A stretch of 64,000 nucleotides of DNA from contig NZ_LMRD01000001.1 in the NCBI RefSeq assembly GCF_001425575.1, positions 250,537 through 314,536 of the forward strand, given 5' to 3'. The position numbers and the translations under genes were made by a program. Below, piece by piece: positions 17,480 to 29,920 of this stretch. Numbering within the stretch: position 1 is the stretch's first letter; each line of letters starts with the position of its first letter. The notes under the pieces were generated by a model. The model ran no database searches, had not been told where the DNA came from, and worked only from the letters and a program-made list of their open reading frames with translations. Source of the stretch: Aurantimonas sp. Leaf443. Lineage in GTDB: Bacteria > Pseudomonadota > Alphaproteobacteria > Rhizobiales > Rhizobiaceae.

Positions 17480-18579
17480 GGCCCTCTCCGCCGCCCGCGC
17501 GGTGCACTTGGCGCCGCGCCCGTCCCCAGACCTGTCGCGATGGCCTTCCTCATCAAGGTCGGCAGCGCCTCCTGCGTGATGGCGTTCGGCGAGGACCACC
17601 AGCCCTCGCCGGGGGGCGTCTCGTCGAGATCGGCGCGCCAGACCTTCAGCGTCAGGTCGAAATGCGTGAAGCCGTGGGCGACGCTGCCGGCCGGCCGCCA
17701 GGCGGCGGGAAAGGGGGCGGCGGCCGCGTCCGTCGCGCCGTCGGCCCTCGCGCTCCAGGCGCTGGTCGGCGGGCCGCACATGCCGCCGAGCATGCCCTCG
17801 TCCGGGCGCCGGGCGAGCCACACGGCGCCGTCGGCCGGGCGCACGGCGACGAAGGCCGCCCCGCGCCGCGCGGGCTTGGCCGCCTTCGGGGCTTTCACCG
17901 GATAGCGCTCGGCCGTGCCCGCCGCGCCCGCCGCGCAGCCCTCGCGCACCGGGCACAGGATGCAGGCGGGCGAGCGCGGCGTGCAGATCGTGGCGCCGAG
18001 ATCCATCATGCCCTGCGCGAAGTCGCCCGGCCGGTCCGCCGGCGTCAGCGCGGCCACCTGCGCGCGGATGAGCGGGCGGGCCTTGAGCACCGGCGTCTCG
18101 ATGGCGAAGCGGCGGGTGACGACGCGCTCGACATTGCCGTCGACGACGGCCGCGGCCTCGCCGAAGGCGATGGAGGCGATGGCGGCCGACGTGTATTCGC
18201 CGATTCCCGGAAGCGCGCGCAGCGCCTCGGCCGTCCGCGGAAAGCGCCCGCCGTGGCGCTCCGTCACCGCCTTGGCGCAGGCGTGGAGATTGCGGGCTCT
18301 TGCGTAGTAGCCAAGGCCCGCCCATTCCCCCATCACCGCCTCGACCGGGGCCCCGGCCAGATCCTCGACCCGCGGCCAGCGATTGACGAAGCGTTCGAAG
18401 TAGGATTTCACCGCCGCCACGGTGGTCTGCTGGAGCATGATCTCCGACAGCCAGACGCGGTAGGGATCGGGGCGCTCGCCCGCCCGGATACCGGCCGGCG
18501 GCACGCGCCACGGCAGGGGCCTGGCATGGGCGTCGTACCAGGCCAGGAGGCCTTGCGAGAATGGGCGAGGGGCGTTCAT
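17476..18579 (-). CDS. mutY: A/G-specific adenine glycosylase MutY
   Basis: A 367-residue DNA-repair glycosylase that removes adenine mispaired with 8-oxoguanine. It has LSEIMLQQTTVAAV with the catalytic glutamate, the helix-hairpin-helix LPGIGEYTSAAI, VDGNVERVVTR with the catalytic aspartate, and the four-cysteine cluster loop C-x6-C-x2-C-x5-C (CTPRSPACILCPVREGC). The C-terminal MutT-like domain recognises 8-oxoG (WLARRPDEGMLGGMCGPP). Its ATG (17 codons short of the longest frame) overlaps the start codon of the divergent O-antigen-ligase-like gene. Confidence 0.96.
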   Translation of the reverse strand: MNAPRPFSQGLLAWYDAHARPLPWRVPPAGIRAGERPDPYRVWLSEIMLQQTTVAAVKSYFERFVNRWPRVEDLAGAPVEAVMGEWAGLGYYARARNLHACAKAVTERHGGRFPRTAEALRALPGIGEYTSAAIASIAFGEAAAVVDGNVERVVTRRFAIETPVLKARPLIRAQVAALTPADRPGDFAQGMMDLGATICTPRSPACILCPVREGCAAGAAGTAERYPVKAPKAAKPARRGAAFVAVRPADGAVWLARRPDEGMLGGMCGPPTSAWSARADGATDAAAAPFPAAWRPAGSVAHGFTHFDLTLKVWRADLDETPPGEGWWSSPNAITQEALPTLMRKAIATGLGTGAAPSAPRGRRRGP

Positions 18580-19906
18580 GAGCGGGCTTGACGAGGTCGA
18601 GGCAAAGGACGGCGGCCGCATCGCGGCGCCGGCGGGAGGCGCCGGATACGCGCTCCTCTATCCGCCGCTCGAGGACATTGCGAGGCGCAATCGCGTCGCA
18701 TTCGTGCTCCTCTTCGCCATGGTGCCGCTCGCCGGCTCGGCTCTGTCGGTGACGATGATCCTTCTCGCCTCCTGGGCGCTCATCTCTCTCGTCCTGCGCC
18801 GCTTTCCCCTGTCCTTCGGGCGCTACGGCGGCCCGATCGTCCTTTCGAGCCTCGCCTTCTTCGCCGTCCTCTCCGCCATCGACCTCGCGCTGAACCCCGC
18901 CCGCGACGCGGTCTGGAACGTCCTGGCGCTCCTGCCCTACGTCATGCCGCTCTTCCTCGTGCCGCGCATGCGCGTCACGGCCCCCGCCGACATCATGCCC
19001 GCGGTGTTCCTGGGCGCCGGGATCGGCGGCACGCTGCTGGGGCCCGTCGTCCTCGCCGAGCTTCTCTCGGGCGCCCCCCGCGTCCAGGCCCTGTCCGGCA
19101 ATCCGGGGCCGCTGTCGATCGTGGCGCTGCTGACGGCCGGTCTGGCGCTTCTGGGCATCGGCGAGCGGGCGCTGTCGCCGCGCACGCTTCTGGCCGTCGC
19201 GGGCGCGGCCGGGGCGTCCTTCGCCGTGGTGCTCACGGGCATGCGCGGCGCCTGGCCGGCGCTGCCGCTCGTCCTGCTCGTCGCCGCCTATCGCCGGCGC
19301 CGGGTGCTCGTCTCGCTCCTGGGCGGCCTTTCGTCGCGCCGCCGCATCGCCCTGGCGCTCGGGCTGGCCGCGCTCCTGGCCGCCGTCGTCACGCTCGCCC
19401 TGCCGCCCGTCTTCGGCCGCATCGCGCTGTTCCGCAGCGAGTTCGAGCTTCTGATGGCCGACAACCAGGTCTCCACCTCGCTCAGCCTGCGCTGGACGAT
19501 GTACGAGGCCTCGATCCGCGCCTTCCTGGCCGCTCCCTTGCTCGGCTACGGCATGAGCGGCCTGTGGACGGGCGTCGCGCCCTTTCTGGAGCCCGGCGTC
19601 TTCACCGGCTTCTCCTTCAGCCATCTCCACAATATCGTGCTCACCGTGGCGGTGGCCGGCGGTCTGGCCGGTCTCCTCGCGCTCTTCGCGCTCCTGTGCG
19701 CCCCGCTCGTCGTCGCGCTCTACGGCCGTCGCCGGCCGGGCGGCGCCGACAGGCTGGCCTTCGCCCTCATTCTCCTGATCGCCTTCGTCCTGCCGGGCCT
19801 CAGCAACATCATGCTGTTCCACGACATTCTCGACACCGTGTTCGTCCTGTCGATCGCGACGCTCGCCGCCGCCTTCCCCGCCGGCGCCCGGACGGGCACG
19901 CCCTGA
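18578..19906 (+). CDS. O-antigen ligase-like membrane protein (Wzy_C/WaaL family)
   Basis: A 442-residue polytopic membrane protein with about ten or more hydrophobic helices. The family signature region is LRWTMYEASIRAFLAAPLLGYG followed by FSFSHLHNIVLTVAVAGG, the large periplasmic loop and conserved His of WaaL/Wzy ligases. It probably transfers or polymerises an undecaprenyl-linked glycan at the periplasmic face; the substrate is unknown. Its ATG overlaps the mutY ATG on the other strand, so its promoter must lie inside mutY. A later start (e.g. at the first helix) cannot be excluded. Its stop overlaps the dciA ATG by one base (TGATG). Confidence 0.88.
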   Translation: MSGLDEVEAKDGGRIAAPAGGAGYALLYPPLEDIARRNRVAFVLLFAMVPLAGSALSVTMILLASWALISLVLRRFPLSFGRYGGPIVLSSLAFFAVLSAIDLALNPARDAVWNVLALLPYVMPLFLVPRMRVTAPADIMPAVFLGAGIGGTLLGPVVLAELLSGAPRVQALSGNPGPLSIVALLTAGLALLGIGERALSPRTLLAVAGAAGASFAVVLTGMRGAWPALPLVLLVAAYRRRRVLVSLLGGLSSRRRIALALGLAALLAAVVTLALPPVFGRIALFRSEFELLMADNQVSTSLSLRWTMYEASIRAFLAAPLLGYGMSGLWTGVAPFLEPGVFTGFSFSHLHNIVLTVAVAGGLAGLLALFALLCAPLVVALYGRRRPGGADRLAFALILLIAFVLPGLSNIMLFHDILDTVFVLSIATLAAAFPAGARTGTP

Positions 19907-20403
19907 TGGCCCGGCCCCCGCGCGCCCCGAGCCCGGTCGCCGATCTCGCCGGCACGATCCTCGACCCCATCCTGCGGCGCAAGGCGGGGATGACGGTCGG
20001 GCTGATCGCGGCCTGGGCGGAAGTGGCCGGCGCGCGGCTCGAAGGGGTGACGCGGCCCGAAAAGCTCGTCTGGCCCCCGGTGCGGGCGGGCGAGGAGGAG
20101 CGGTTCCAGCCGGCCACGCTCGTCGTCGCCTGCGAAGGCGCCTCGGCGCTGCGCCTGTCGCACGAGACGTCCGAGCTTGTGGCGCGCGTCAACGCCTTCT
20201 TCGGCTATCGCGCGGTCGAGCGCATCAAGATCGTGCAGAAGCCGGTCGCCGAGATCCGCCCGAGCCGCAAGCCCGCGCTCGGCACGCTCGACAAGGGCGA
20301 CGTCGCCCGCATCGCCGCCATGGTGGCCAATGTCGAGGATCCGAAGCTCCGCGCCGCGCTGAGCGCCTTCGCGGAGGCGACGATCCGCCGCGCCAAGGGC
20401 TGA
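19906..20403 (+). CDS. DciA family protein (DUF721), replicative helicase loader type
   Basis: A 165-residue DUF721 protein. The N-terminal KH-like fold shows LAGTILDPILRRKAGMTVGLIAAWAEVAG, PEKLVWP, TLVVACEGASALRLSHE and LVARVNAFFGYRAVERIKIVQ. DciA-type proteins load DnaB helicase in bacteria without DnaC. The C-terminal 60 residues are charged and predicted flexible. The usual Rhizobiales neighbours mutY and dsbA flank it, but the ligase gene has been placed between mutY and dciA. Confidence 0.88.
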   Translation: MARPPRAPSPVADLAGTILDPILRRKAGMTVGLIAAWAEVAGARLEGVTRPEKLVWPPVRAGEEERFQPATLVVACEGASALRLSHETSELVARVNAFFGYRAVERIKIVQKPVAEIRPSRKPALGTLDKGDVARIAAMVANVEDPKLRAALSAFAEATIRRAKG

Positions 20404-20443
20404 GCTCCGACCCCTCACCATCGCGTGCGCCGCCCGCGAGGCG

Positions 20444-20472
20444 TTGGATTCGACACAATCTTGGCCTATTCG
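20444..20472 (+). promoter_or_regulatory. Predicted sigma-70-type promoter of the DsbA-like gene
   Basis: TTGGAT (20444-20449), a 17-base spacer and TATTCG (20467-20472), 42 bases before the ATG. A GANTC site (GATTC, 20447-20451) overlaps the -35 element, so methylation by CcrM could affect it. Prediction by eye only. Confidence 0.45.
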
Positions 20473-20514
20473 CTGGGCGGCAACCCGAATGTCGTTTCGC
20501 CAGAAGGTCCATCC

Positions 20515-21270
20515 ATGCGCCAGAATGCCATCGCCGCGACGCCCCGCGCCTCGTTCCGCCTGACGCTGGCCGCCCTTGCCGGCGCGAGCCTCCTGGCCCT
20601 GTCGGCGCCCGCCTTCGCGCAGGCCGAGACGCCCGCGACCGGCGCCCCGGCGACGAGCGCGACGACAAGCGCCCCGGCGGCCGCCCCGGCGGCGGACGTG
20701 ACCGTGCCCGAGCCGAGCGCCACCGTCGACGTCGCCAAGCTGATGGCCGAGCAGCCGCTGAAGGACGTCGTCATCGGCAATCCCGACGCGCCGGTGACCA
20801 TCGTCGAATACGCCTCGATGACCTGCAGCCACTGCGCCACCTTCCACGAGGAGACCTATCCGACGCTGAAGAAGGACTATCTCGACACGGGCAAGGCCAA
20901 GCTGATCCTGCGCGAATTCCCCTTCGACCCGCGCGCGCTGGCCGCCTTCATGCTGGCCCGCTGCACCGGCGACGACGCCAAGCGCACCGCCATGGTGGAC
21001 GTCCTCTTCGACCAGCAGGACACCTGGGCCCGGGCCGAGAACGCTTCCGTCGCCCTGCTCAACATCGCCAAGCTCGCCGGCATGAACCAGGAGCAGTTCG
21101 CCGCCTGCCTGAACGACAAGGACCTGCAGTCCAAGGTCGTCGCGGTGCAGGAAAAGGGTCAGAGCGAGTTCGGCGTCGACGCGACCCCGACCTTCTTCAT
21201 CAACGGCCAGAAGTTCGCCGGCGAGATGTCGGCCGCCCAGATGGGCGCCATCATCGACAAGGCGCGCTGA
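20515..21270 (+). CDS. DsbA family periplasmic thiol-disulfide oxidoreductase
   Basis: A 251-residue secreted thioredoxin-fold protein. The signal peptide ends near PAFAQA (residue 36), and a 30-residue Ala/Thr/Pro linker follows. The active site is Cys104-Ser-His-Cys107 in EYASMTCSHC, and the cis-Pro loop is DATPTFFINGQKF. This is the DsbA/ScsC-like family (thioredoxin_4) common in alphaproteobacteria, acting in periplasmic disulfide formation or isomerisation. The ATG at 20515 has AGAAGG upstream. Its neighbour dciA is the conserved one. Confidence 0.93.
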   Translation: MRQNAIAATPRASFRLTLAALAGASLLALSAPAFAQAETPATGAPATSATTSAPAAAPAADVTVPEPSATVDVAKLMAEQPLKDVVIGNPDAPVTIVEYASMTCSHCATFHEETYPTLKKDYLDTGKAKLILREFPFDPRALAAFMLARCTGDDAKRTAMVDVLFDQQDTWARAENASVALLNIAKLAGMNQEQFAACLNDKDLQSKVVAVQEKGQSEFGVDATPTFFINGQKFAGEMSAAQMGAIIDKAR

Positions 21271-21334
21271 GCCTTCGGTCCGGAACGGGCTGGGGAAGGG
21301 CGGGCCGCCCCGCCGTTTCTTCGCAATGCAACAA

Positions 21335-21363
21335 TTGGCGGCGGGCGGGATTTCTTCTAGGAC
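21335..21363 (+). promoter_or_regulatory. Possible promoter of the dikinase-like gene
   Basis: TTGGCG (21335-21340), 17 bases, TAGGAC (21358-21363), about 55 bases before the ATG at 21419. A weak match in GC-rich DNA. Confidence 0.3.
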
Positions 21364-21418
21364 GAGGGAGCCCGGCCGCCCGGCCGGGCCGCGCCTTCGA
21401 GAGGAACCCGGCCGTCCC

Positions 21419-24091
<2,673 letters not shown>

Positions 24092-24110
24092 GAGGCCCGC
24101 GGACGGGAAA

Positions 24111-24135
24111 GCCCGGCGGCCACTCGGCGCCGGGC
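24111..24135. terminator. Stem-loop in convergent gap after the dikinase-like gene
   Basis: GCCCGGCG (24111-24118) and CGCCGGGC (24128-24135) pair around a nine-base loop between two convergent genes. CCGGTCTTTCG follows on the + strand, a weak T run. Probably ends the dikinase transcript. Confidence 0.5.
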
Positions 24136-24176
24136 CCGGTCTTTCGCCTCGCGTCTGCCGGAGCCTGCGCCCGTCG

Positions 24177-25826
24177 TCAGGCGCTGATGCGCTCGAACTC
24201 CGCATCGTCCGCCGGCGCCGAGCGCGAGCGGCCGAAGGCCTGGACGCGCGCCTGAAGGCCCGCGATGTCCTGCGCGCGCGCGGGCGCCGCGGCGGGGACC
24301 TGCGCGGGGGCGGGGGCGTGCGGGACGTGGACGGCGCCCGTCCCGACCTTGAAGAAGGCCGCGCTCTCCTTCAGCCGCACCGCTTCCTCCGACAGCTGGC
24401 CGGCGGTCGCCGCCATCTGGTTGGAGGCGCCGGCATTGGCCTGCGTGACCTGGTCGAGCTGGTTGATCGCCTGGTTGATCTGCTCGATGCCGATCGACTG
24501 TTCGCGGCACGCGGCGGAAATCTCCGAGACGAGCTCGGCCGTGCGCTGGATCTCCGGCACGAGGCGCGTGAGCATCTCGCCCGCCTGCTCGGATGTCTGC
24601 AGGGTCTCGCTCGACAGGGTGCTGATTTCCATCGCCGCCTGCTGCGAGCGCTCGGCGAGCTTGCGCACTTCCGATGCGACCACCGCGAAGCCCTTGCCGT
24701 GCGACCCCGCGCGCGCCGCCTCGATGGCCGCATTCAGCGCCAGGAGGTCGGTCTGGCGAGCGATCTCCTGGATGACGCGGATCTTGTCGGCGATCGTGCG
24801 GATGGCCTCGACGGAACGCGAGACGGCTTCGCCGCTGCCCGCAGCACTGGTCGAGGCCTGCGCGGCGATCTTCTCGGTCTGGGTCGCGTTGTCGGCGTTC
24901 TGGCGCACGTTCGCCGTCATCTCCTCGATCGCGGCCGAGGCCTGCTCGGAGGCCGCCGCCTGCTCGGTCGAGCCCGAGGACAGCTGGTCGGCGGTCGCCG
25001 CCGACTGCTGCGAGCCCGAGGACACTTCGTTGGCCGAGCCGATGACATTCGTCACGATGCCCGAGAGCTTGGCGGTCATGGCGTTCATCGAGCGAAGGAG
25101 ATCGGCGATCTCGTCCGTGCCCCTGGCCTCGACGCGGTGCGTGAGATCGCCCGAGCCGATGGCCTCGGCGAAGCGCGAGGCGTCCTTCAGCGGACGCGTG
25201 ATGGCGCGCCCGAGATACCAGCCGCCGGCGGCCAGGATCACCACGAGCGCCGAACCCCAGAGGCCCGCATCGATCGAACGGCGCAGCAGCACCGCCTGCA
25301 TGCCGTCCGTGTAGATGCCGGTGCCGATCGTCCAGCCCCAAGGCTCGAAGGTGCGCGAGAAGGCCATCTTCGGAGACGGCACGGTCTCGTTCAGCTTCAC
25401 GGTCGCGTAATGGGTATAGGCCCCGCCGTTGCGCCCGTTCTCGATCATCTCGCGGACCATGTAGACGCCGTTCGGGTCCTTCTTCTCCATGACGTTCTTC
25501 CCCTCCTCCTTCTGGTCGGGGAAGATCATGCGGTTGCCCGCCGCGTCGTAGCCGAAGAAATACTCGTTGTTGCCGAAGCGCATGGGGCGGATCGAGGCGC
25601 GGGCGACGTCCTGCGCGGCCTGGAGCGTCAGCGCGCCGCTCTTCACGCGGCCGTCGAGATCGGCGAGGAGCGCCACGACCGCGTCGACCTGCGACTTCAG
25701 CATCTCCTGCCGGTCGATCCAGAGCTGCTGGCGCTGCGTCCAGACCTGGGCGCTCAGCGCGACCACGGCGACGACGAGGGCGGACGCGATGTAGAGCGCG
25801 AGCTTGCGGGATACGGTAAGGCGCAC
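24177..25826 (-). CDS. Methyl-accepting chemotaxis protein with single Cache domain
   Basis: A 549-residue chemoreceptor. TM1 is at residues 10-28, a periplasmic sCache_2 domain spans about 35-180 ([37 protein letters not shown]), TM2 about 190-210, a HAMP domain follows and then the signalling helices. The hairpin tip [38 protein letters not shown] is complete. The C-terminus is a Pro/Ala linker without the NWETF CheR tether. The ligand is unknown; sCache_2 domains often bind small organic acids. The GTG start at 25826 is supported by GGGAG seven to eight bases upstream. Confidence 0.95.
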   Translation of the reverse strand: MRLTVSRKLALYIASALVVAVVALSAQVWTQRQQLWIDRQEMLKSQVDAVVALLADLDGRVKSGALTLQAAQDVARASIRPMRFGNNEYFFGYDAAGNRMIFPDQKEEGKNVMEKKDPNGVYMVREMIENGRNGGAYTHYATVKLNETVPSPKMAFSRTFEPWGWTIGTGIYTDGMQAVLLRRSIDAGLWGSALVVILAAGGWYLGRAITRPLKDASRFAEAIGSGDLTHRVEARGTDEIADLLRSMNAMTAKLSGIVTNVIGSANEVSSGSQQSAATADQLSSGSTEQAAASEQASAAIEEMTANVRQNADNATQTEKIAAQASTSAAGSGEAVSRSVEAIRTIADKIRVIQEIARQTDLLALNAAIEAARAGSHGKGFAVVASEVRKLAERSQQAAMEISTLSSETLQTSEQAGEMLTRLVPEIQRTAELVSEISAACREQSIGIEQINQAINQLDQVTQANAGASNQMAATAGQLSEEAVRLKESAAFFKVGTGAVHVPHAPAPAQVPAAAPARAQDIAGLQARVQAFGRSRSAPADDAEFERISA

Positions 25827-26016
25827 GCGGATCTCCCATGACGTAAGGGTCTCTGACGAGATGTAGCGTTTAAAACTTGACCAATCGTGACGGGTAAGCC
25901 TTCCCGCGCGCCGTCCTCGCGCTAGCCAGCCTTCGCGGCGCCGGCCCGGAGTTCGGGAGGGCGGAGGTCGCGTTGAGGAACGGCCCGCGCCGCGTCGTCG
26001 GCTGGGCGATGCGGCA

Positions 26017-26091
26017 TGGCTGGGGCGGCAGGGATCGAACCTGCGAATGGCGGTACCAAAAACCGCTGCCTTACCGCTTGGCTACGCCCCA
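26017..26091 (-). tRNA. tRNA-Gln(UUG)
   Basis: The complement folds as a full cloverleaf: acceptor TGGGGCG/CGCCCCA, D arm GCC-AGCGGTAA-GGC, anticodon stem GCGGT/ACCGC with loop TTTTGGT (anticodon TTG), T stem GCAGG/CCTGC with TTCGAAT. The discriminator is G and CCA is encoded (26017-26019). Seventy-five bases including CCA. Confidence 0.97.
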
Positions 26092-26115
26092 TCAGCGCCG
26101 GCTTCGACGCCGATG

Positions 26116-26144
26116 CCTATAGCCGGTCGCGATCCGGCCTGCAA
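26116..26144 (-). promoter_or_regulatory. Predicted promoter of tRNA-Gln
   Basis: On the minus strand TTGCAG (26144-26139), 17 bases, then TATAGG (26121-26116). The expected start point lies about 18 bases before the mature tRNA 5' end, as expected for a short tRNA leader. Confidence 0.65.
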
Positions 26145-26218
26145 CGCGAAGCTCGGTCGCGGGCAAAGGGCTCGGCCGCGCGCTCGCCAAGCCGCGCCGC
26201 GCCGTGTAGGCCAGACCG

Positions 26219-27124
26219 ATGAGCCTCGATCTCGACCGCCATTTCGAGCCCGCCCACGGGCGGAGCGTTTGCGCAGCGCCCGGTATCCTGCGCGTCACCG
26301 CCGCCAATGGCGGGCCCTTCACCTTCCACGGCACCAATTCCTACGTCGTGGGCGAGGACGCGGTGGCGATCGTCGATCCCGGCCCGGAGGACGCCGCCCA
26401 TCTCGAGGCGCTGCTTTCGGCCGTGGGCGGGCGGCGCGTCGAGGCGATCCTTCTCACCCACACCCATCGCGACCACACCGCGCTGGTGCCGCGGCTGCGC
26501 GCGGCGACGGGCGCGCCCGTCCTCGGAGCGCGAGCCTTCCACGCGCCGCAGGGCGAGATCGTCGACGGCGCGCCCTCGCTCGACGCCGCGCTCGACCGCG
26601 GCCTCGTCTTCGACGCCGAACTCTCCGACGGGTGGACGGCGCGCTTCGGCGGCCTCGACATCTGCGCCATCGCCACGCCCGGCCATGCCGCCGACCACGT
26701 GGCCTTCGCCGTGGGCGGGGAGGGCGTCCTCCTCTCGGGCGACCACGTCATGGCCTGGTCGACCTCGGTCGTGGCGCCGCCCGACGGGTCGATGCAGGCC
26801 TATATGGCATCGCTCGACACGCTTCTGGCACGGTCCGACAGCCTCTATCTGCCCGGCCATGGCGGGCCGGTGAGGCGGCCCTCGGCCTTCGTGCGGGGGC
26901 TGCGGGCCCATCGGCGCATGCGCGAGGCGGCGATCCTGGAGCGGCTGTCGGCCGGCGACCGGACGCTCGCGCAGATCGTCGCGGCCATCTATCGCGGGCT
27001 CGACCCCAATCTCGTCGGCGCGGCGGGCCTTTCAGTCCTCGCCCATCTCAGCGACCTCGAGGCGCGCGGCCGCGTCCTGCGGCGCGATCCGCCGGGCGGG
27101 CCGCTCTCGTTCGAGCCGGCCTGA
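26219..27124 (+). CDS. Metallo-beta-lactamase-fold hydrolase (LACTB2-like)
   Basis: A 301-residue MBL-fold protein. The zinc motif HTHRDH is at residues 81-86, and later ligands are in TPGHAADH, LLSGDHVMAW and LPGHGGPV. A C-terminal winged-helix-like region (about 240-295, LAQIVAAIYRGL..LVGAAGLSVLAHL) matches the LACTB2/RNase-related MBL group. The substrate is unknown; LACTB2 homologues act on RNA or thioesters. The gene begins about 127 bases past the divergent tRNA-Gln, and its ATG is inferred from the MSLDLDRHF N-terminus. Confidence 0.92.
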   Translation: MSLDLDRHFEPAHGRSVCAAPGILRVTAANGGPFTFHGTNSYVVGEDAVAIVDPGPEDAAHLEALLSAVGGRRVEAILLTHTHRDHTALVPRLRAATGAPVLGARAFHAPQGEIVDGAPSLDAALDRGLVFDAELSDGWTARFGGLDICAIATPGHAADHVAFAVGGEGVLLSGDHVMAWSTSVVAPPDGSMQAYMASLDTLLARSDSLYLPGHGGPVRRPSAFVRGLRAHRRMREAAILERLSAGDRTLAQIVAAIYRGLDPNLVGAAGLSVLAHLSDLEARGRVLRRDPPGGPLSFEPA

Positions 27125-27135
27125 CGGAGCGGGTC

Positions 27136-27993
27136 TCAGTCGCCGGTCGGCACTGTCTCCAGCGTCGTCACCGCCTCGTCCAGCCGGGCGAGAAAGCCCT
27201 CGATGAAGCGGCGGTTCTGGCCGAAGTCGAGATCGAGGCCACGCGAGGCGGAGGAGAGATCCACGAAGGTCTCGCCGCCCTCCTGCAGGATGCGGATCGT
27301 CACGTCGCTCGGCAGCGCGAAGAGCAGGTCGCGCGCCACGGCTTCGATGCGGTAGGCTGTGGAATCGGGGCGCTCCAGCGGGTCGGCGCCGGCGCGCGCG
27401 TCGATCGCCGCGCGCGGCGTCGGCAGCGGGATCGCCACCGTGCCGCTCACGCCGAGATCGCCGCCAGCGAGCGCGTCGGGTGCCTCGCTCTCGCGCGTCG
27501 CCACCTCCTCGACGGCCCAGCCCGTGCCCTTCAGGGCGACGCGGGCGGCCGCGTAGACGTCCGGCGCCGCCGCGCTGAAGCGGCGGCCGGAGACGAGCGC
27601 TGCGTCGGACGGCGCGGCGGCGAAGCCCTCAGTCTGCGCGCTCGCCACCGGCGGGTTGACGCTGGCGAGCCAGCCGGCGAGGCCGAAGGGCAGGAGGGCG
27701 AGAAGCGACAGGACGAGGGCGCCGAGCGCCGCGCCCGCGCCGAGCGCGCCGGTGAACCAGGCGCGAACGAGACCGCCGAGCGCGACCAGCGCGGCGAGCG
27801 CGGCGATGCCTCCCGCCAGCACCAGCGCCCAGACCAGAGGCCGCGCCTCCAGGATGCCGAGCCGGAAGGAGAGGATGGCGACGAGGATGAGGAGAAGGGC
27901 GAAGACCGCCCCCGCCCGCGCCGGCCGCGCGAGGCCGAGGCGGCCGCGCAGGTAGTGGCCGGTGCCGGGAAGTCTGAGGGAGGCGGGTTTCAT
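27136..27993 (-). CDS. DUF1499 domain membrane protein
   Basis: A 285-residue protein. Three to four hydrophobic helices occupy residues 25-125, followed by a soluble DUF1499 domain with AAARVALKGTGWAVEEV, AVARDLLFALPSDVTIRI and the signature SSASRGLDLDFGQNRRFIEGFLARL. DUF1499 proteins are of unknown function. The ATG at 27993 (MKPASLRLPGTG) is preferred to an earlier in-frame ATG. It converges with the MBL hydrolase gene, with 11 bases between. Confidence 0.85.
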   Translation of the reverse strand: MKPASLRLPGTGHYLRGRLGLARPARAGAVFALLLILVAILSFRLGILEARPLVWALVLAGGIAALAALVALGGLVRAWFTGALGAGAALGALVLSLLALLPFGLAGWLASVNPPVASAQTEGFAAAPSDAALVSGRRFSAAAPDVYAAARVALKGTGWAVEEVATRESEAPDALAGGDLGVSGTVAIPLPTPRAAIDARAGADPLERPDSTAYRIEAVARDLLFALPSDVTIRILQEGGETFVDLSSASRGLDLDFGQNRRFIEGFLARLDEAVTTLETVPTGD

Positions 27994-28090
27994 GGGGAAC
28001 CTGACGAGAGTGCTCCGCCCTTCATAGCGCGGCGGCGCCCGTCGCTCCACCGCCGCGCCGCGCGAAGGCTCCCGTCGGGCGCCCGACCCG

Positions 28091-29719
28091 TCAGGCCGTC
28101 GGCAGGCGGAAGTCGGCGAACTGCTCGCGCAGCGTCGTCTTCTTGATCTTGCCGGTCGCCGTATGGGGGATTTCCTCCACGAAGGCCACGTCGTCGGGCA
28201 TCCACCATTTGGCGACCTTGCCCTCCATGAAGGCGAGGATCTCCGCCTTGGTCGGCGAGCGGCCCTCCTTGGGCACCACGACGAGCAGCGGGCGCTCGTC
28301 CCATTTGGGATGGGCGAGCCCGATCACGGCCGCCTCCGCGACGTCGGGATGGCCGACCGCGATGTTCTCGAGATCGATGGAGGAGATCCACTCGCCGCCC
28401 GACTTGATGACGTCCTTGGAGCGGTCGGTGATCTGCAGGTAGCCGTGCGGGTCGATATGGGCGACGTCGCCCGTGTCGAACCAGCCCTCGGCGTCGAACA
28501 TCTCCGCGCCGATGCCCTTGTAGTAGGATTTCGCCACGGACGGCCCGCGCACCTTCAGGCGCCCGAAGGTCGCCCCGTCCCACGGGCGCTCCACGCCCTC
28601 GTCGTCCGTCACCTTCATCTCCACGCCGAAGGGCGGGTGGCCCTGCGTCTCCTCGATGTCGAGCAGCGCCTCGCCGGTGAGGTCGGCATATTCGGGCTTG
28701 ATGGTGCAGAGCGTGCCGAGCGGGCTCATCTCGGTCATGCCCCAGGCGTGGATGACCTTCACGCCGTAATTGTCCTGGAACTTCTGGGTGACGACGCGCG
28801 GGCAGGCCGCCCCGCCGATCACGACCTTTTCGAGGTCCGGCAGGTCGCCGCCCTCCTTTTCCAGATGCTGCAGCAGCATCAGCCAGACGGTGGGGACGGC
28901 GGCCGAGAAGGTCACCTTCTCGCTGCGCAGGAGCTCGTAGACCGAGGCCCCGTCCATCCGCGCGCCCGGCATCACGAGCCCGGCCCCGATCATCGGCGCG
29001 GTGAAGGCGAGGCCCCAGCCATTGGCGTGGAAGAGCGGCACGATGGGCAGGATGCGGTCGCGCGAGGAGACGCCCATCGCGTCGGCCTGCAGCGCCATCA
29101 TCGAATGAAGGAGGTTGGAACGGTGGCTGTAGAGGACGCCCTTCGGGTTGCCCGTCGTGCCCGACGTGTAGCAGATTCCCGCCGCCGTCGTTTCCTCGAA
29201 GCTCTTCCAGGCGAAGTCCTCGTCGGCCTCCGCCAGCCATTCCTCGTAGGGCACGGCGCCGGCAAGGCTGGTCTGCGGCATGTGGGCGGCATCGGTCAGG
29301 ACGACGATCCGCTTCAGGCTCGGCACCTGCGTCGCGAGCTTCTCGACCAGCGGCAGGAAGGTGAGATCGACAAAGAGGAGGCGGTCCTCCGCGTCGTTCA
29401 TGATCCAGGCGATCTGTTCGGGAAAGAGCCGCGGGTTCAGCGTGTGGTAGATCGCGCCGATGCCGGTGATGCCGTACCAGCATTCCAGGTGTCGCCAGGT
29501 GTTCCAGGCCATGGTCGCCACGCGGTCGCCGAGCACGATGCCCTCCGCCTCCAGGCGCTTGGCGATGCGCAGCGCGCGCCCGCGGACCTCCCGGTAGTTG
29601 GTGCGGTGGATCGGCCCCTCGACCGAGCGCGAGACGACCTCGCGCCGGGGATGGTAGGCGCTCGCATGGTCGATGACCTTCGAGCACAGAAGCGGCCAGT
29701 CCTGCATCAGTCCTTGCAT
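28091..29719 (-). CDS. Acyl-CoA ligase (medium/long-chain or DmdB-like)
   Basis: A 542-residue AMP-forming acyl-CoA synthetase. The ATP P-loop is [11 protein letters not shown], with [13 protein letters not shown] (A5), [12 protein letters not shown] (A7), [15 protein letters not shown] (A8) and the C-terminal catalytic lysine in TATGKIKK. N-terminal MQDWPLL and the overall pattern resemble 3-(methylthio)propionyl-CoA ligase DmdB and related fatty-acyl ligases; chain-length preference is uncertain. A second ATG lies four codons downstream. Two other ligases are at 38056 and 43773. The upstream neighbour is divergent and unknown. Confidence 0.93.
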   Translation of the reverse strand: MQGLMQDWPLLCSKVIDHASAYHPRREVVSRSVEGPIHRTNYREVRGRALRIAKRLEAEGIVLGDRVATMAWNTWRHLECWYGITGIGAIYHTLNPRLFPEQIAWIMNDAEDRLLFVDLTFLPLVEKLATQVPSLKRIVVLTDAAHMPQTSLAGAVPYEEWLAEADEDFAWKSFEETTAAGICYTSGTTGNPKGVLYSHRSNLLHSMMALQADAMGVSSRDRILPIVPLFHANGWGLAFTAPMIGAGLVMPGARMDGASVYELLRSEKVTFSAAVPTVWLMLLQHLEKEGGDLPDLEKVVIGGAACPRVVTQKFQDNYGVKVIHAWGMTEMSPLGTLCTIKPEYADLTGEALLDIEETQGHPPFGVEMKVTDDEGVERPWDGATFGRLKVRGPSVAKSYYKGIGAEMFDAEGWFDTGDVAHIDPHGYLQITDRSKDVIKSGGEWISSIDLENIAVGHPDVAEAAVIGLAHPKWDERPLLVVVPKEGRSPTKAEILAFMEGKVAKWWMPDDVAFVEEIPHTATGKIKKTTLREQFADFRLPTA

Positions 29720-29920
29720 GCACGTCCTCCCGAATGGTCTGCCTGTCCTGCCGCGTCTCCCTGCGCGTCGGCCGCAATGTCGGGGTCTGCGACCGCTTTG
29801 TCCAGCAAGAGCGCGGGCGGCGCGCCGGGCGTTTTCGCGACACCTTGTGTAGAACTTGCCACAGTTCGGCCTCTTGAGCCGGGAATGCTGGCCTTTGCGA
29901 CGGATTTTCGGGGGACGGGC

